Assembly: GCF_950295315.1 (NCBI RefSeq)
Contig: NC_080162.1
Span: forward strand, 73,377,729-73,441,728
Source: Erinaceus europaeus
Taxonomy: Eukaryota > Chordata > Mammalia > Eulipotyphla > Erinaceidae
Reading direction: 5' to 3'
DNA length: 64,000 bases
Positions 53,586 through 63,069 of the stretch are shown here, piece after piece. Positions within the stretch are counted from its first letter, which is position 1. The number at the start of each line of letters is the position of its first letter. The notes beneath the pieces are model-generated. The model saw only the letters and a list, made by a program, of their open reading frames with translations, did not search any database and was not told the DNA's origin. The translations under genes were made by a program, and so were the position numbers.

Positions 53586-53619
53586 AAAAATATTTTTAAA
53601 AAGAATATCTTACACATCT

Positions 53620-54305
53620 CTGACTTCCAGGATTATTTTATTTATTGGATTGAGAAGATCCAAATGATGCATGAATGTCAATGAGGTTTTATTTCTTACC
53701 TGGACTGTGAAATCCTTGATGGGAATCATGGCACTCTTTTTTGGTCTCCTGAGCTTGTTCAACAGTTGGTTTGAGGATAGGTTTTTAGATCATTGATATC
53801 AGTGAGCCTCAGGACATTCACTAGAACTAACAGAGAGTTGAATCTGCAAAGATACCTTTAGTTGAAAGTATAAAACAATCCAAACCACCAAACAAAACAA
53901 CTGAATGGGTTTAAACAGCAAAAGAAAATTATTTATTTCACATAAAATATGGAAAATATGGCCAAGGTATCTAAGGGATGATTTGATTGCTAAAGGACCT
54001 AGGCTCTTTAACTTATTTGGCTGCCTGAAGCATGTCACTCCTTCCCTCACAGTTACAAAACGGCTACTGAAATCCAGGCATCATATTCAGCATGATAAAG
54101 ATGCAAAGGCAGAAAAAGAAATATTTTCTTCTTTGTGGCTCTCATAGCTTACTATTTACATTCATTTTACCTGCTTGTGTTGCTGGCCAGGGAAACCACC
54201 TCAGGAGATGCTTTATCAATGGAAAGGATATCACTACCTTCCCAGGGGGTAAAAATCCATTTGATGGGAATGATGAAAAGGCTTAGCTAGCAAAATGGTT
54301 TGTGA
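53620..54305. other. No recognised element
   Basis: Plain A/T-leaning sequence. The small frames present carry no recognisable domain. Confidence 0.5.
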
Positions 54306-54309
54306 TCCT

Positions 54310-54550
54310 CTAAATGGAGGACTGGGAATGTCTAGTCCATAAGCCACATATGACCTGCAAATTTATTTGATCTGGCCTTTTCAATACAACTGCAGGTAGG
54401 ACTTGAAATTCAATAAATCTAACTTTTTTTTTAATAGCAAACTTAAGTACTAATTTTTAAGTAGCTAATTTTGTATGGTCCATGAATGATTTTATACATA
54501 TTCAGGTGGCTCTTGGCAGAAAAAAATAAAGGTTCCCTACCTCTGCTATA
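54310..54550 (+). mobile_element. hAT-Charlie-type remnant
   Basis: 'ctgggaatgtctagtccata', 'gacctgcaaatttatttgatctgg' and 'ggctcttggcagaaaaaaataaagg' followed by 'ccctacctctgc' fit an old non-autonomous hAT element. Confidence 0.6.
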
Positions 54551-54572
54551 AAAGTCATAGTGCATAAGTCAG

Positions 54573-54640
54573 GATGTATGTATGTTTGTGTGTGTGTGTG
54601 TGTATGTGTGTGTGTGTGTGTGTGTGTCTGTGTGTGTGCA
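54573..54640. repeat. (TG)n microsatellite
   Basis: About 33 TG units with TATG and TCTG interruptions. Confidence 0.95.
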
Positions 54641-57035
54641 CAGAGTATGTGGTATTAAATTTCATGGGAACAATAATAGGTTGAGATAAACACTGCCTTA
54701 GACCAAGATTTATTCTTGAAGCAAAAGCCCATCTCTAAAATACCTGCATCTGTATATGGAGCTGAAGCCAGAACAAAACTGCCTCCACTATCACAGAAGC
54801 AACAAAGGTGGTGGTTGTCACCAGTAGCTGCTACACAGACTTGCTTCCCTTGGAGTTGCAAAAGATGGGATCCTGGGTGATCCCTGGCTTTGTGGGTATT
54901 AAGCATCTAAATCTACACTCTGCCCTTTGTATTTGAGTTAGGCACTGGCCACTTGTTACTAAATAATGCCTGGGCTATGCAATTAGAAGCTGTTAAGTTC
55001 TTTTGCATGACAAGTAATCCAGAGATTTTCAAGGAAGACAGAGGTAACCTAGGCCTCCAACCTTAAGGGGACTGGCAAAGAGTAGGTAAGGATGATAACT
55101 ATGGCAGACTGCAGAAGTTAGGGGCTGTAGCTGTATACACATGGAGGATGGATCATAAAACACAGTGTTAAGTGAAAAAAGTAAACAATTATATTAATTG
55201 CATCTGTGTAAATTTTTTTTTAAAAAGCATGAGCATTTAAAACACCATTGCATATTTTTCAAGGACAAGCATATGCTTAAAGACATATACCAAACATGTT
55301 AGAGGTGGATGCTGAAGAGGAAGAGGAGATTAGGAACAAATATAAAGGGTCAAAGAATTAAAATAAGGAAGGGGTCTCACTCTGACTTGTAACAAAAACA
55401 TGACTGGAAGTAGTGCATATGATTAATGTAACTCTTTGCCCCTGACTTCGAGTTAGAGAAAAGGAAGGGGTTGACCTTTTTGGAGACCTAGGAACAGCTC
55501 TGTGTGACTAGAGGCCAGAGGATGGAAGGAAGTTTGAGTAAGATGAAACTTGAAAGTTGAAACCCTTCATGGCCTCGATCCTGGAAGGAGGGTGTTGAGC
55601 TCTTCTCTCTAGACAATAGAGAACTCTGGAAAGTTTTAGAGCCAGAAAGTCATATGATCCAAGTTGGGCTTTTGAAAGGTCACTCTTAGCTGTGAACATT
55701 TGGCTCAGAGAAGCAAGAGAGGGAAGTGGGGAGATGTTCTTAAGTGGTGCCTATTAAAATATGACAGTGTTAATTTTAAATGACTTTCAACTGGGCAATG
55801 TCAGTTGGAGTGGGAGTGAGTTTTAGGTCCCTTGGCACTGTCTTCATAATGATTCTCTCAAAACCCGAAGCAGTGAATATGGCTAGTAACTTTGGATGCC
55901 AATGCACACTTAGATACAGCACAAGGTGCACTGCGTGCATTTCTCATGTAGTTCCAACAACTTTCAGAAGGAAAGTGCTATGACTTCCACTGTGGAGTTG
56001 TGGGGAGGAAGTCTCAGAGCCCACCTTCTTCACTAAGAGAGCAGGCTGACACTTCACCCACCCCTTCCTATTTATTTTTTGTTTTTCAATTTAATTTGGG
56101 GCATATTTTTTCTATTTAAAATTATTTGCTGGCAATAGAATGCAGTACTCAAAGAGACAAAAATACTCAGAGTCCTTTTAATGAAGAACAGGGGACACTC
56201 CCTTAGGGAAAGGGGGTGGGTGTGGGGGTGGAAGGCAAGCAGCTCCAGGCTGATGGAACAAGGAGGGGGAGATGGGCTGGAACAGGGCTCCAGAAGGAAT
56301 TTTTGGGGTGAAAGAGGAGACTGGCTGCTCACACCACTCAAGTTGGGGGTCTTAATGACCGCCTTCCACCAATGACCTCAGATTTCTCATCTGTAAGATG
56401 AAAAAAGGAAGCAGAGCAATTGGTTTGTTTCCAGAATTTACTATGTCAGCTTAAAATAGAGACCTCAGCCCAGAGGTTCAGGGCATTAGGAGTACCTGGG
56501 ACCAGATTTTTGTAATTCCAGAGACCCTAGGTCACTAAGGTTCAACTGACCTTCTAGGGCTGTGCAAACACTGAAAGGTTATACTAGACACAGTATTGTC
56601 TTCTCTCTTTTAAAAATAAATGTTATCTCACACATTGATTACTTGATTGAAATGTATTTACTTTCTCTACACTGTTGTGACCCTTCTAAAATTAAAAATG
56701 TTACAATTCCATGTGGTAGAATTTTCTTCTTTTCTCTGGGAAAAAATATGTCTATTAAGATGAAGGTGCATGTGTCTCATACCTCACAGCCTGAATAATT
56801 TAGGGAAATATAGTATGACACTCTTTCAAGCTGAAAGTTTGGGGGGAAAATCACAAAGACAACACAATCACCTATAATATCCCACAAAAGAGTTTCGTTA
56901 TCAACCTTTTCTAATATTTCACTACAGTCTCTTGTTTGTTGTTCTAAGTCTCCTCTTCCTCCTACTCCACATATCTCATTTAACACTCAGTTGAGGATTT
57001 AGAAGTAAGAATTCTAGTCACTCTGTGCTGAGACT
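54641..57035. other. Mostly unassigned, with old repeat traces
   Basis: 55150-55345 ('aagtgaaaaaagtaaacaat', 'catataccaaacatgttagagg') and 55440-55700 ('gagccagaaagtcatatgatcc', 'aaaggtcactcttagctgtg') look like old eutherian repeats. 56170-56310 is purine-rich. No gene is supported. Confidence 0.45.
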
Positions 57036-57039
57036 TTAG

Positions 57040-57195
57040 GTTTATTATTGCTTCCGAACAGCTCTCAAAGAAAGAAGATAGTATTTCTATCAAACATAGG
57101 AGGAAACAGAAGTTGACGTGAAGGACTTGCTTGAGAGTAATGGATATCAAATGGATAAGCAGGGCTTTGAGCCCAGGTGCCTGAAAATGATACTA
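57040..57195 (-). mobile_element. MIR, inverted
   Basis: 'aggaggaaacagaagttgac', 'ggacttgcttgagagtaatgg' and 'gggctttgagcccaggtgcctg' match an inverted MIR. Confidence 0.75.
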
Positions 57196-57279
57196 TCTCT
57201 CAGTGTAAGGACCTGTTTGATCTTAGGATGTAGGGCTTGAGTCAGGATAGAGGGATGGAGGCCTACTAGAGGGCTGCAT

Positions 57280-57445
57280 GAAGGCTGTATTACTTGGACT
57301 CAAAGTTGGATCCCAGTTCTTACAGATCATTTAACCACTTTGAAACTAAATCCCATCATGTATAAAATGGCCATAGAATGCATGAGAACTTGTACAAGTA
57401 AAGTGCCTAACACAGGAATAGTACTTAATGCAAAGAAACTAAAAC
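57280..57445 (+). mobile_element. MIR
   Basis: 'tgtataaaatggccatagaatg', 'gtaaagtgcctaacacaggaatag'. Faces the MIR just upstream. Confidence 0.75.
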
Positions 57446-57750
57446 CACTGGAGTTTGGAACAAAGGTTTAAATATAAGATGCAAACACTAAAATAAATAC
57501 TATCAGATCATGGTGTGACTAGTTTAGCTAAATTGTATTTGGGATATTTTTATTACATTCTAGATGATATATTAGGATACTTCTGTAATAGACTGACTTG
57601 CTTGTATCTTTAATAATGTTCATAATCAGTGATTTAACATTGGTTTATAAAATTGTAAGATTCAGGGGTAAAGTTTCATACCCACATACATATATATGTA
57701 ACTTATCAGAAAACTTACGACTATACTTCTCAGAAATTAGAGACCATTTG
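57446..57750. other. A/T-rich unassigned sequence
   Basis: Nothing recognised. Confidence 0.5.
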
Positions 57751-57754
57751 GTTA

Positions 57755-57918
57755 TTATTTTTAACATTTTATTTTAATGAGAGAGGAAAGAGAGACAGAG
57801 ACTAGACCACTGCTTAAGCTCTGGTTTATGGTAGGGCTGGGGATTGAATCTGGGACTTCAGAGCCTCAAGCATAAGGGACTTTTTTGCGTAACCATTATG
57901 GTGTGTCCCCAGCGCCCC
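57755..57918 (-). mobile_element. SINE-C, inverted
   Basis: 'gaccactgcttaagctctgg', 'gattgaatctgggacttcagagcc' and 'cgtaaccattatgg' at the head end. Confidence 0.9.
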
Positions 57919-58344
57919 CTTCCCCCGCAAGTTTGTTTGCTTTAGTTATCTATATTCCAGGTATGTGTGAAACCACCTGGTACTCATTGTCTTTTACCTC
58001 TTTATATATGTCACTTCCCAGGTAATTATGATGAGCAGGAGGGGTGGAGCTGAGCCTACCTGGGTGTTGTATGCATGAGCCTTGGGGCCACTGCCTGTGC
58101 CTAATGCCCACAGCCATGTGTGTGTGTGGTGGGGGGGGTGGGGCAGGGGTGGGGGAGCTGGATGACGGGAAGCAGAATACAGCTTTCAATCCTGGGTGCC
58201 TGGGAGGAAGCCCCACATGAAGCTGGGTGGGAGGAGTGAGTATTTGCAGAGTACCTGCAGAGGCCAAGAACAGGATGGGTTCTGAAGATGTAGGGGCTGG
58301 AGCCAGGGTGCTGGGTTACATCTCAGCCCCTCTATCTCCCCCCC

Positions 58345-58465
58345 AATCTTTTAGCCCTTCCACTCTCTATGAAATGAGTTACTGTGCTGATTAAATGAGG
58401 GAATAATGGTTGGGGCCAGGCATACAGCAGAGGTCACTAGATGTGAACTATTGTCATAACTTTCT
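58345..58465 (+). mobile_element. MIR
   Basis: 'ctatgaaatgagttactgtgctg' and 'attaaatgagggaataatgg' plus 'ggccaggcatacagcagagg'. Confidence 0.65.
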
Positions 58466-58494
58466 TGGCTCCTCCTCACAATGCTGAGAAGCTG

Positions 58495-58632
58495 CTGCTG
58501 TCTCAGCCAATGAGCAGATGAGGATTCTGAAGCTCTGAGAGGTTAAGTGGATCACTCAAGGTTGATCACCTGATAAATGGCAGAACCAGAGTTTGAACTC
58601 CAATCTGTCTGCTCCAGAATTTGTACCACAGA
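58495..58632 (-). mobile_element. MIR, inverted
   Basis: 'cagatgaggattctgaagctctgagagg', 'ggcagaaccagagtttgaactcc' clearly match an inverted MIR. Confidence 0.88.
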
Positions 58633-58634
58633 GC

Positions 58635-59449
58635 TGGCCAGAACAGACAAAACAAAACAAAACAGGAGCCTTCCAGTGTGGCTTAAGACTGCAATATGAA
58701 CCATTATTAGTCCTCAAGCTCTATGCTTGTCAGAGATGGGAAAAAATTTAAACCCCTCGATTCTGACTCAGGCCATGCTAGCCAGCCAGGGGTGTGGGGC
58801 CTCCAAAGCTAAGGGGTTTTGACAACTGGGCCTGGTTTGGGGTTAGTTATTTTGGAAAAGCTGGGGTGGGAAGGCACAGTAGGAATGGTCTCACTCTCAG
58901 GCATATGGGAGCCGGCTGTCTGTTAATATGGAAAATGATTAAGACAGCTTAATTTATTTTTTATATATACTAATAACAGAGTAGGAAGAATTTGGAGGGG
59001 GAAGTCTACAAGGATTGGGGAAAATGCTACAGATGTTGAAATCACGCACAGGCGTGTTGTGGTGGTAGAGAGGGTGCCTCTGGGCCTGGTGGAATTGCAA
59101 CCCTTGTAGTCCGGAGGGGAGAGGAAGAGGAGGAACTAGTGGTGTCCCACTGACACTGGGACTTTGGAGACTTGAAAGACTTCCGTGGTCTTTCTAGGTG
59201 CAGGAGTTCAGCTGGCCTGGTGCAGAGAGTGAGCAGGTAAGATGGGTATCCTCTCTGGGTTACTGCTGGTTTCCAAGTCAAGTAACAGAACACATGCAGG
59301 GCAGGAAGGTTGGATAAACAAGATGAACACTTGCCTGGGAACATGGATTGAGGAGGTCAAGGAACCCGGCCTGGGGAAGCTCAGCTCATACCCTTGGGTC
59401 ACAGGGCCAGCAGGGGTTGTTTTGAAGTTCAAAAGGGTTTCCTAGAACA
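58635..59449. other. No recognised element
   Basis: GC-richer than its surroundings. Frames at 59042-59445 on both strands lack recognisable domains. Confidence 0.5.
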
Positions 59450-60300
59450 GGTAGAAATAGGACTGGTAGCTACCCCACTTGAGGAAGAAAGAAACAGGCT
59501 GGAGATAAGGATCAACCTGCCAATGTCCATGTCCAGTAGAGAATCAATTACAGAAGCCAGAACTCCCACCTTCTGCACCCTAAGAAGAACTTTGGTTCAT
59601 ACTCCCAGAGAGATAAAGGAAAGAGGAAGAAGACTGAGAGCTCTGAATCCCAATTCCACCAGGACCCAAAATGTTTGTCACCAGGAATCTTGTTTTTTAT
59701 GTTATCACTTAAAGGTGAATCTGGAAAACACCAGAGGAAGCCAGGTACTGTTTCTCTTGTCTGAGAGAAAAGAGGAAAAAGAAAAAAGAAAGGCTACTTG
59801 GAAGTAGTAATGGGTGTAGGTGTGACTTAGAAAGTAAGTGAAGGGGGCTGGGTGGTGGTGCACCTGGTTGAGTGCATGTATTACAATGCACAAGGACGCG
59901 GGTTCTAGCCCCTGGTCCCCACCTACAGGGGGAAAGCTTTGCGAGTGGTAAAGCAGTGCTGCAGGTGTCTCTCTCCCTCTCTATCACTCCCTTCCCTCTT
60001 GATTTATGGCTGTCCTTATCCAATAAATAAAGATAAAAAAAAAAGAAAGAAAGTGAAGGCATAGATATAGAAAAAATGTGGAAAAATAGATATATAAACA
60101 TATAGGTAGCTATAGCTAGATATGCTAGATAGACGTAGTTATAGTCAACCTATATCTGTGACGTTGGGAAAACTACTGCGGTTTTCAGTGGAGGGGATGA
60201 GGACACAGAACTCTGATGGTGGGAATGTTGTGGAATTATACCCCTAGTATCTTATAATTTTGTAAGTAAATATTAAATCATTAATAAAAGAGAATTTCAG
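59450..60300 (+). mobile_element. Repeat R 3' region, split
   Basis: 59455-59655 ('ccacttgaggaagaaag', 'aatcaattacagaagccag') and 60190-60300 ('gatggtgggaatgttgtgg', 'taataaaagag') are the R 3' end. 59656-59830 is unassigned, 59845-60043 is a SINE-B, and 60060-60150 is an ATAGATATAG-rich patch. Confidence 0.8.
59845..60043 (+). mobile_element. SINE-B with TSD
   Basis: GGCTGGGTGGTGGTGCACC to CCAATAAATAAAGATAAAA. TSD AGAAAGTAAGTGAAGG at 59829-59844 and AGAAAGAAAGTGAAGG at 60044-60059, one mismatch. Confidence 0.95.
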
Positions 60301-60422
60301 AAAAAAAGAAAGAAAAAGGAAATAGATGGTTAAGCTGGTGTAGGTGAAGAAGATTAGTACTTACTGAATACTTGCTGTGTCCAAGCATGGAAATAAAAGC
60401 TAGCATAGAAATGTATTCATTC

Positions 60423-60713
60423 GGGAGTCGGGAGGTAGTGCAGCGGGTTAAGCGCTCGGTGGTGCAAAGCACAGGGATCGGTTAAGGATCCGGTTCAAGC
60501 CCCCCGCTATCCACCTGCAGGGGAGTCGCTTCACAGGCAGTGAAGCAGGTCTGCAGGTGTTTATCTTTCTCTCCCCTTCTCTGTCTGCCCTTCCTCTCTC
60601 CATTTCTCTCTGTCCTATCTAACAACAACGACATCAACAACAGCAACAATAACTACAACAATAAAAAAAAGGGCAACAAAAAAGGGGGGAAAAAACTCTA
60701 AAAAAAAAAAAAG
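60423..60713 (+). mobile_element. SINE-A, first of a head-to-tail pair
   Basis: GGGAGTCGGGAGGTAGTGC to an A-run. The TSD copy AGAAATGTATTCATTC precedes it at 60407-60422, and its partner lies beyond the second SINE at 61003-61018. Confidence 0.96.
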
Positions 60714-60715
60714 AA

Positions 60716-61002
60716 GGGAGTCGGGCTGTAGCGCAGCGGGTTAAGCGCAGGTGGCGCAAAGCACAAGGACCGGCATTAGGATCCCGGTTCCAACCCTGGC
60801 TCCCCACCTGCAGGGGAGTCGCTTCACAGGCGGTGAAGCAGGTCTGCAGGTGTCTATCTTTCTCTCCTCCTCTCTGTCTTCCCCTCCTCTCTCTATTTCT
60901 CTCTGTCCTATCCAACAACGACAACAACAATAATAACTACAACAATAAAACAACAAGGGCAACAAAAGGGAATAAATAAATAAAATAAAATATTTAAAAA
61001 AA
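60716..61002 (+). mobile_element. SINE-A, second of the pair, inserted in the first one's tail
   Basis: GGGAGTCGGGCTGTAGCGCAG, nearly undecayed, to AATATTTAAAAAA. It has no TSD of its own distinguishable from the A-run, consistent with insertion into the poly(A) tail of the first. Confidence 0.95.
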
Positions 61003-61099
61003 AGAAATGTATTCATTCAACAAGTTTCCCATTTAGTAATTTGTGCTTTCTGAGCAGTAGGGAATCAACCAAGGACTAAAAAAAAAAAAAAAAAAAATT

Positions 61100-61235
61100 C
61101 CTGGTTGAGAAATTAACTTAGCTACTAGAGCTGCTTGCTTAAGGTTCCTGATTTGATTCCTGTGCAAGAGTGGTGCTCTGATTTTTCTCTCACTCTTGTC
61201 TCCTATGAAATAAAATATTTTTTTAAAAATTCTTC
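61100..61235 (+). mobile_element. SINE-D-like
   Basis: 'gattcctgtgcaagagtggtgctctg' and 'ctcctatgaaataaaatattt' fit SINE-D. The head is diverged. A 20-base A-run precedes it (61078-61097). Confidence 0.7.
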
Positions 61236-61374
61236 TTACAGTCTACTTTGGGAAGAATAGAACAGTGGTTATGTGAGCAGGTAAATACTGTGGCGAGAGA
61301 TGTTGGGGAAATTGAAAAAGGTGATCTGTCCGCTCTGCACCCGTGCACAGCCTAGGGATCTATAGCTGTTCTGT

Positions 61375-61845
61375 TTCCAGATCACCTACCACATGCCTGG
61401 TGCCATCCTAAGCACTTACAGGGGTTAATGCCTGTGATCCCAATAAAAAATCTGGGATGTACTATTTTTCCAAGTATTTATTTATTTGTTGGGGAATTAA
61501 TGTTTTACATTTGACAGCAAATACAATGTGTACATGTATAACATTTCCCAGTTTTCCATATAACAATACAACCCCCACCAGGTCCTCTGTCATCCTTTTT
61601 GGACCTGTATTCTCCCCCCACCCAACCCAGAGTCTTTTACTTTGGTGCGATATGCCAATTCCAGTTCAGGTTCTACTTGTGTTTTCTCTTCTGTTCTCGT
61701 TTTTCAACTTCTGCCTGAGAGTGAGATCATCTGGGAGGTACTATTATTGTCATTTTCATTTTACAAATGATGAAAAGAGATAGAACTCATGCAGGCTCAT
61801 GGATATGAATCCAGGTAGCCTCCAGGACCAGACTGTCATGCTCAT
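61375..61845 (-). mobile_element. MIR, inverted, split by an L1
   Basis: 61390-61450 ('gcctggtgccatcctaagcac') and 61745-61845 ('cattttacaaatgatgaaaagag') are the two parts of one inverted MIR. Confidence 0.8.
61466..61729 (-). mobile_element. 5'-truncated young L1 3' end, inverted, with TSD
   Basis: From TTTGTTGGGGAATTAATG to TCAACTTCTGCCTGAGAG. TSD TCTGGGATGTACTAT at 61451-61465 and TCTGGGAGGTACTAT at 61730-61744, one mismatch. Confidence 0.95.
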
Positions 61846-62176
61846 GGACATAGAATGCCATTCTTAATTCTTGTCATTGAGCACTCTGACCCTCCTAAAC
61901 AGCTTTCTCCTTCCTGTTCTCCTCCCATTGCCATCCTTCCTCACCTTCATATACTGCCCCACCATACCTTTCTTCCTACCTTATTCACCACAAAGTTTTT
62001 TCCTCCAAACCTCCTTTTTCTGATATTCCTTTTGACTGTGTCTTCAATTCTCCTTTGACCACACCTATCACTCAAGTCTGGATGTCCCTGTCCCGCCCTG
62101 CTATCTGGTAGCTGCTTGCGTAGAACGGGTTGTGTTCCAGCACTTTTGGCATAAGCTTTAGAAAGTCTAGAACAAG
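61846..62176. other. No recognised element
   Basis: Pyrimidine-rich. The frames present carry no domain. Confidence 0.5.
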
Positions 62177-62345
62177 GGGCCAGGCAGTGGTGCACCTGGT
62201 TAAGTGCTCACATTAAAGTGCAAAAGGACCCGGGTTCAAGCACCTGCATGAGGAAAGCTTCACGAGTGATGAAGCAGGGCTACAGGTGTGTCTCTCTGTC
62301 TCTCTCTCCTTCTCTATCTCCCTCTTCCTTCTCAATTTCTCTGAA
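62177..62345 (+). mobile_element. SINE-B, 3'-shortened
   Basis: GGGGCCAGGCAGTGGTGCACC to CTCAATTTCTCTG. The usual CTATCCAATAAATAAA end is missing. Confidence 0.88.
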
Positions 62346-62824
62346 ATTAATGGGAATATAAGATTAACTGGAGAATGGTACAAGTGAAGAGTATGGCTAG
62401 AAAGGGTGCGATGAGGTAACACTTGAAATACTGGGGATGAGTAGTATTGGGAAAGAGTATTTCAGGTGCAGAAAAAAAGCAGGTTCAAAGGGACTTCCTC
62501 ACAACATGGAGACTAATTCTCAGTGTGTGTCCCAAGACAAAGAGCTAGGAAGCCCGGTCATCTTGTCTAGCTATATAGTGATTATTGCATTCTATTCATT
62601 GTCAGTCATGTGCCCTGTCTGGGCTCCAGAGAAGATGAAATAAATTTTCTTTTGCTGAAGGGATTCTCAATGTTCTTGAAAAACATATGATTAAAATTAC
62701 TGTGGCCTATATAGCAACCCATAGCCATTCTTACTGGGAAGCCCCTCTACCAGCCAGTATTATCTGACTGACTGAATCCCAACTAAGGGTCCATCTCTGA
62801 TCTAATCAACAATAGAAAAAGGGT
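62346..62824. other. No recognised element
   Basis: Nothing supported. Possible traces of old repeat near 62380-62440. Confidence 0.45.
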
Positions 62825-63069
62825 TAGGTTCATCTAAAAATGGGCAGAAGATATGAACAAGACATTCACTTCAGAGGAGACCCAAAAGGCTAACAAACAT
62901 ATAAAAAACTGCTCCAGGTCACTCATTGTCAGAGAAACGCAAATAAAGACAACACTGAGATACCACCTCACTCCTGTGAGAATGACATATGTCAAAAATG
63001 ACAGCAGCAACAAATGTTGGAGAGGCTGTGGAGACAAAGGAACCCTTCTGTACTGCTGGTGGTAATGTA
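62825..63069 (+). pseudogene. L1 ORF2 C-terminal fragment fused to repeat R
   Basis: 70 codons open from 62853: [20 protein letters not shown], then [21 protein letters not shown] and GTLLYCWW, the conserved L1 ORF2 cysteine-rich end. It corresponds to about 11640-11860 of the long L1. It stops at 'ggtggtaatgtaaac', where the long L1 continues for another 90 codons, and passes straight into R. Confidence 0.93.

Noticed and set aside
60716..60800. Possible functional tRNA gene
   Set aside because: The tRNA-like segment is the SINE head. It is fused to the SINE body and occurs in the same form in dozens of copies here.
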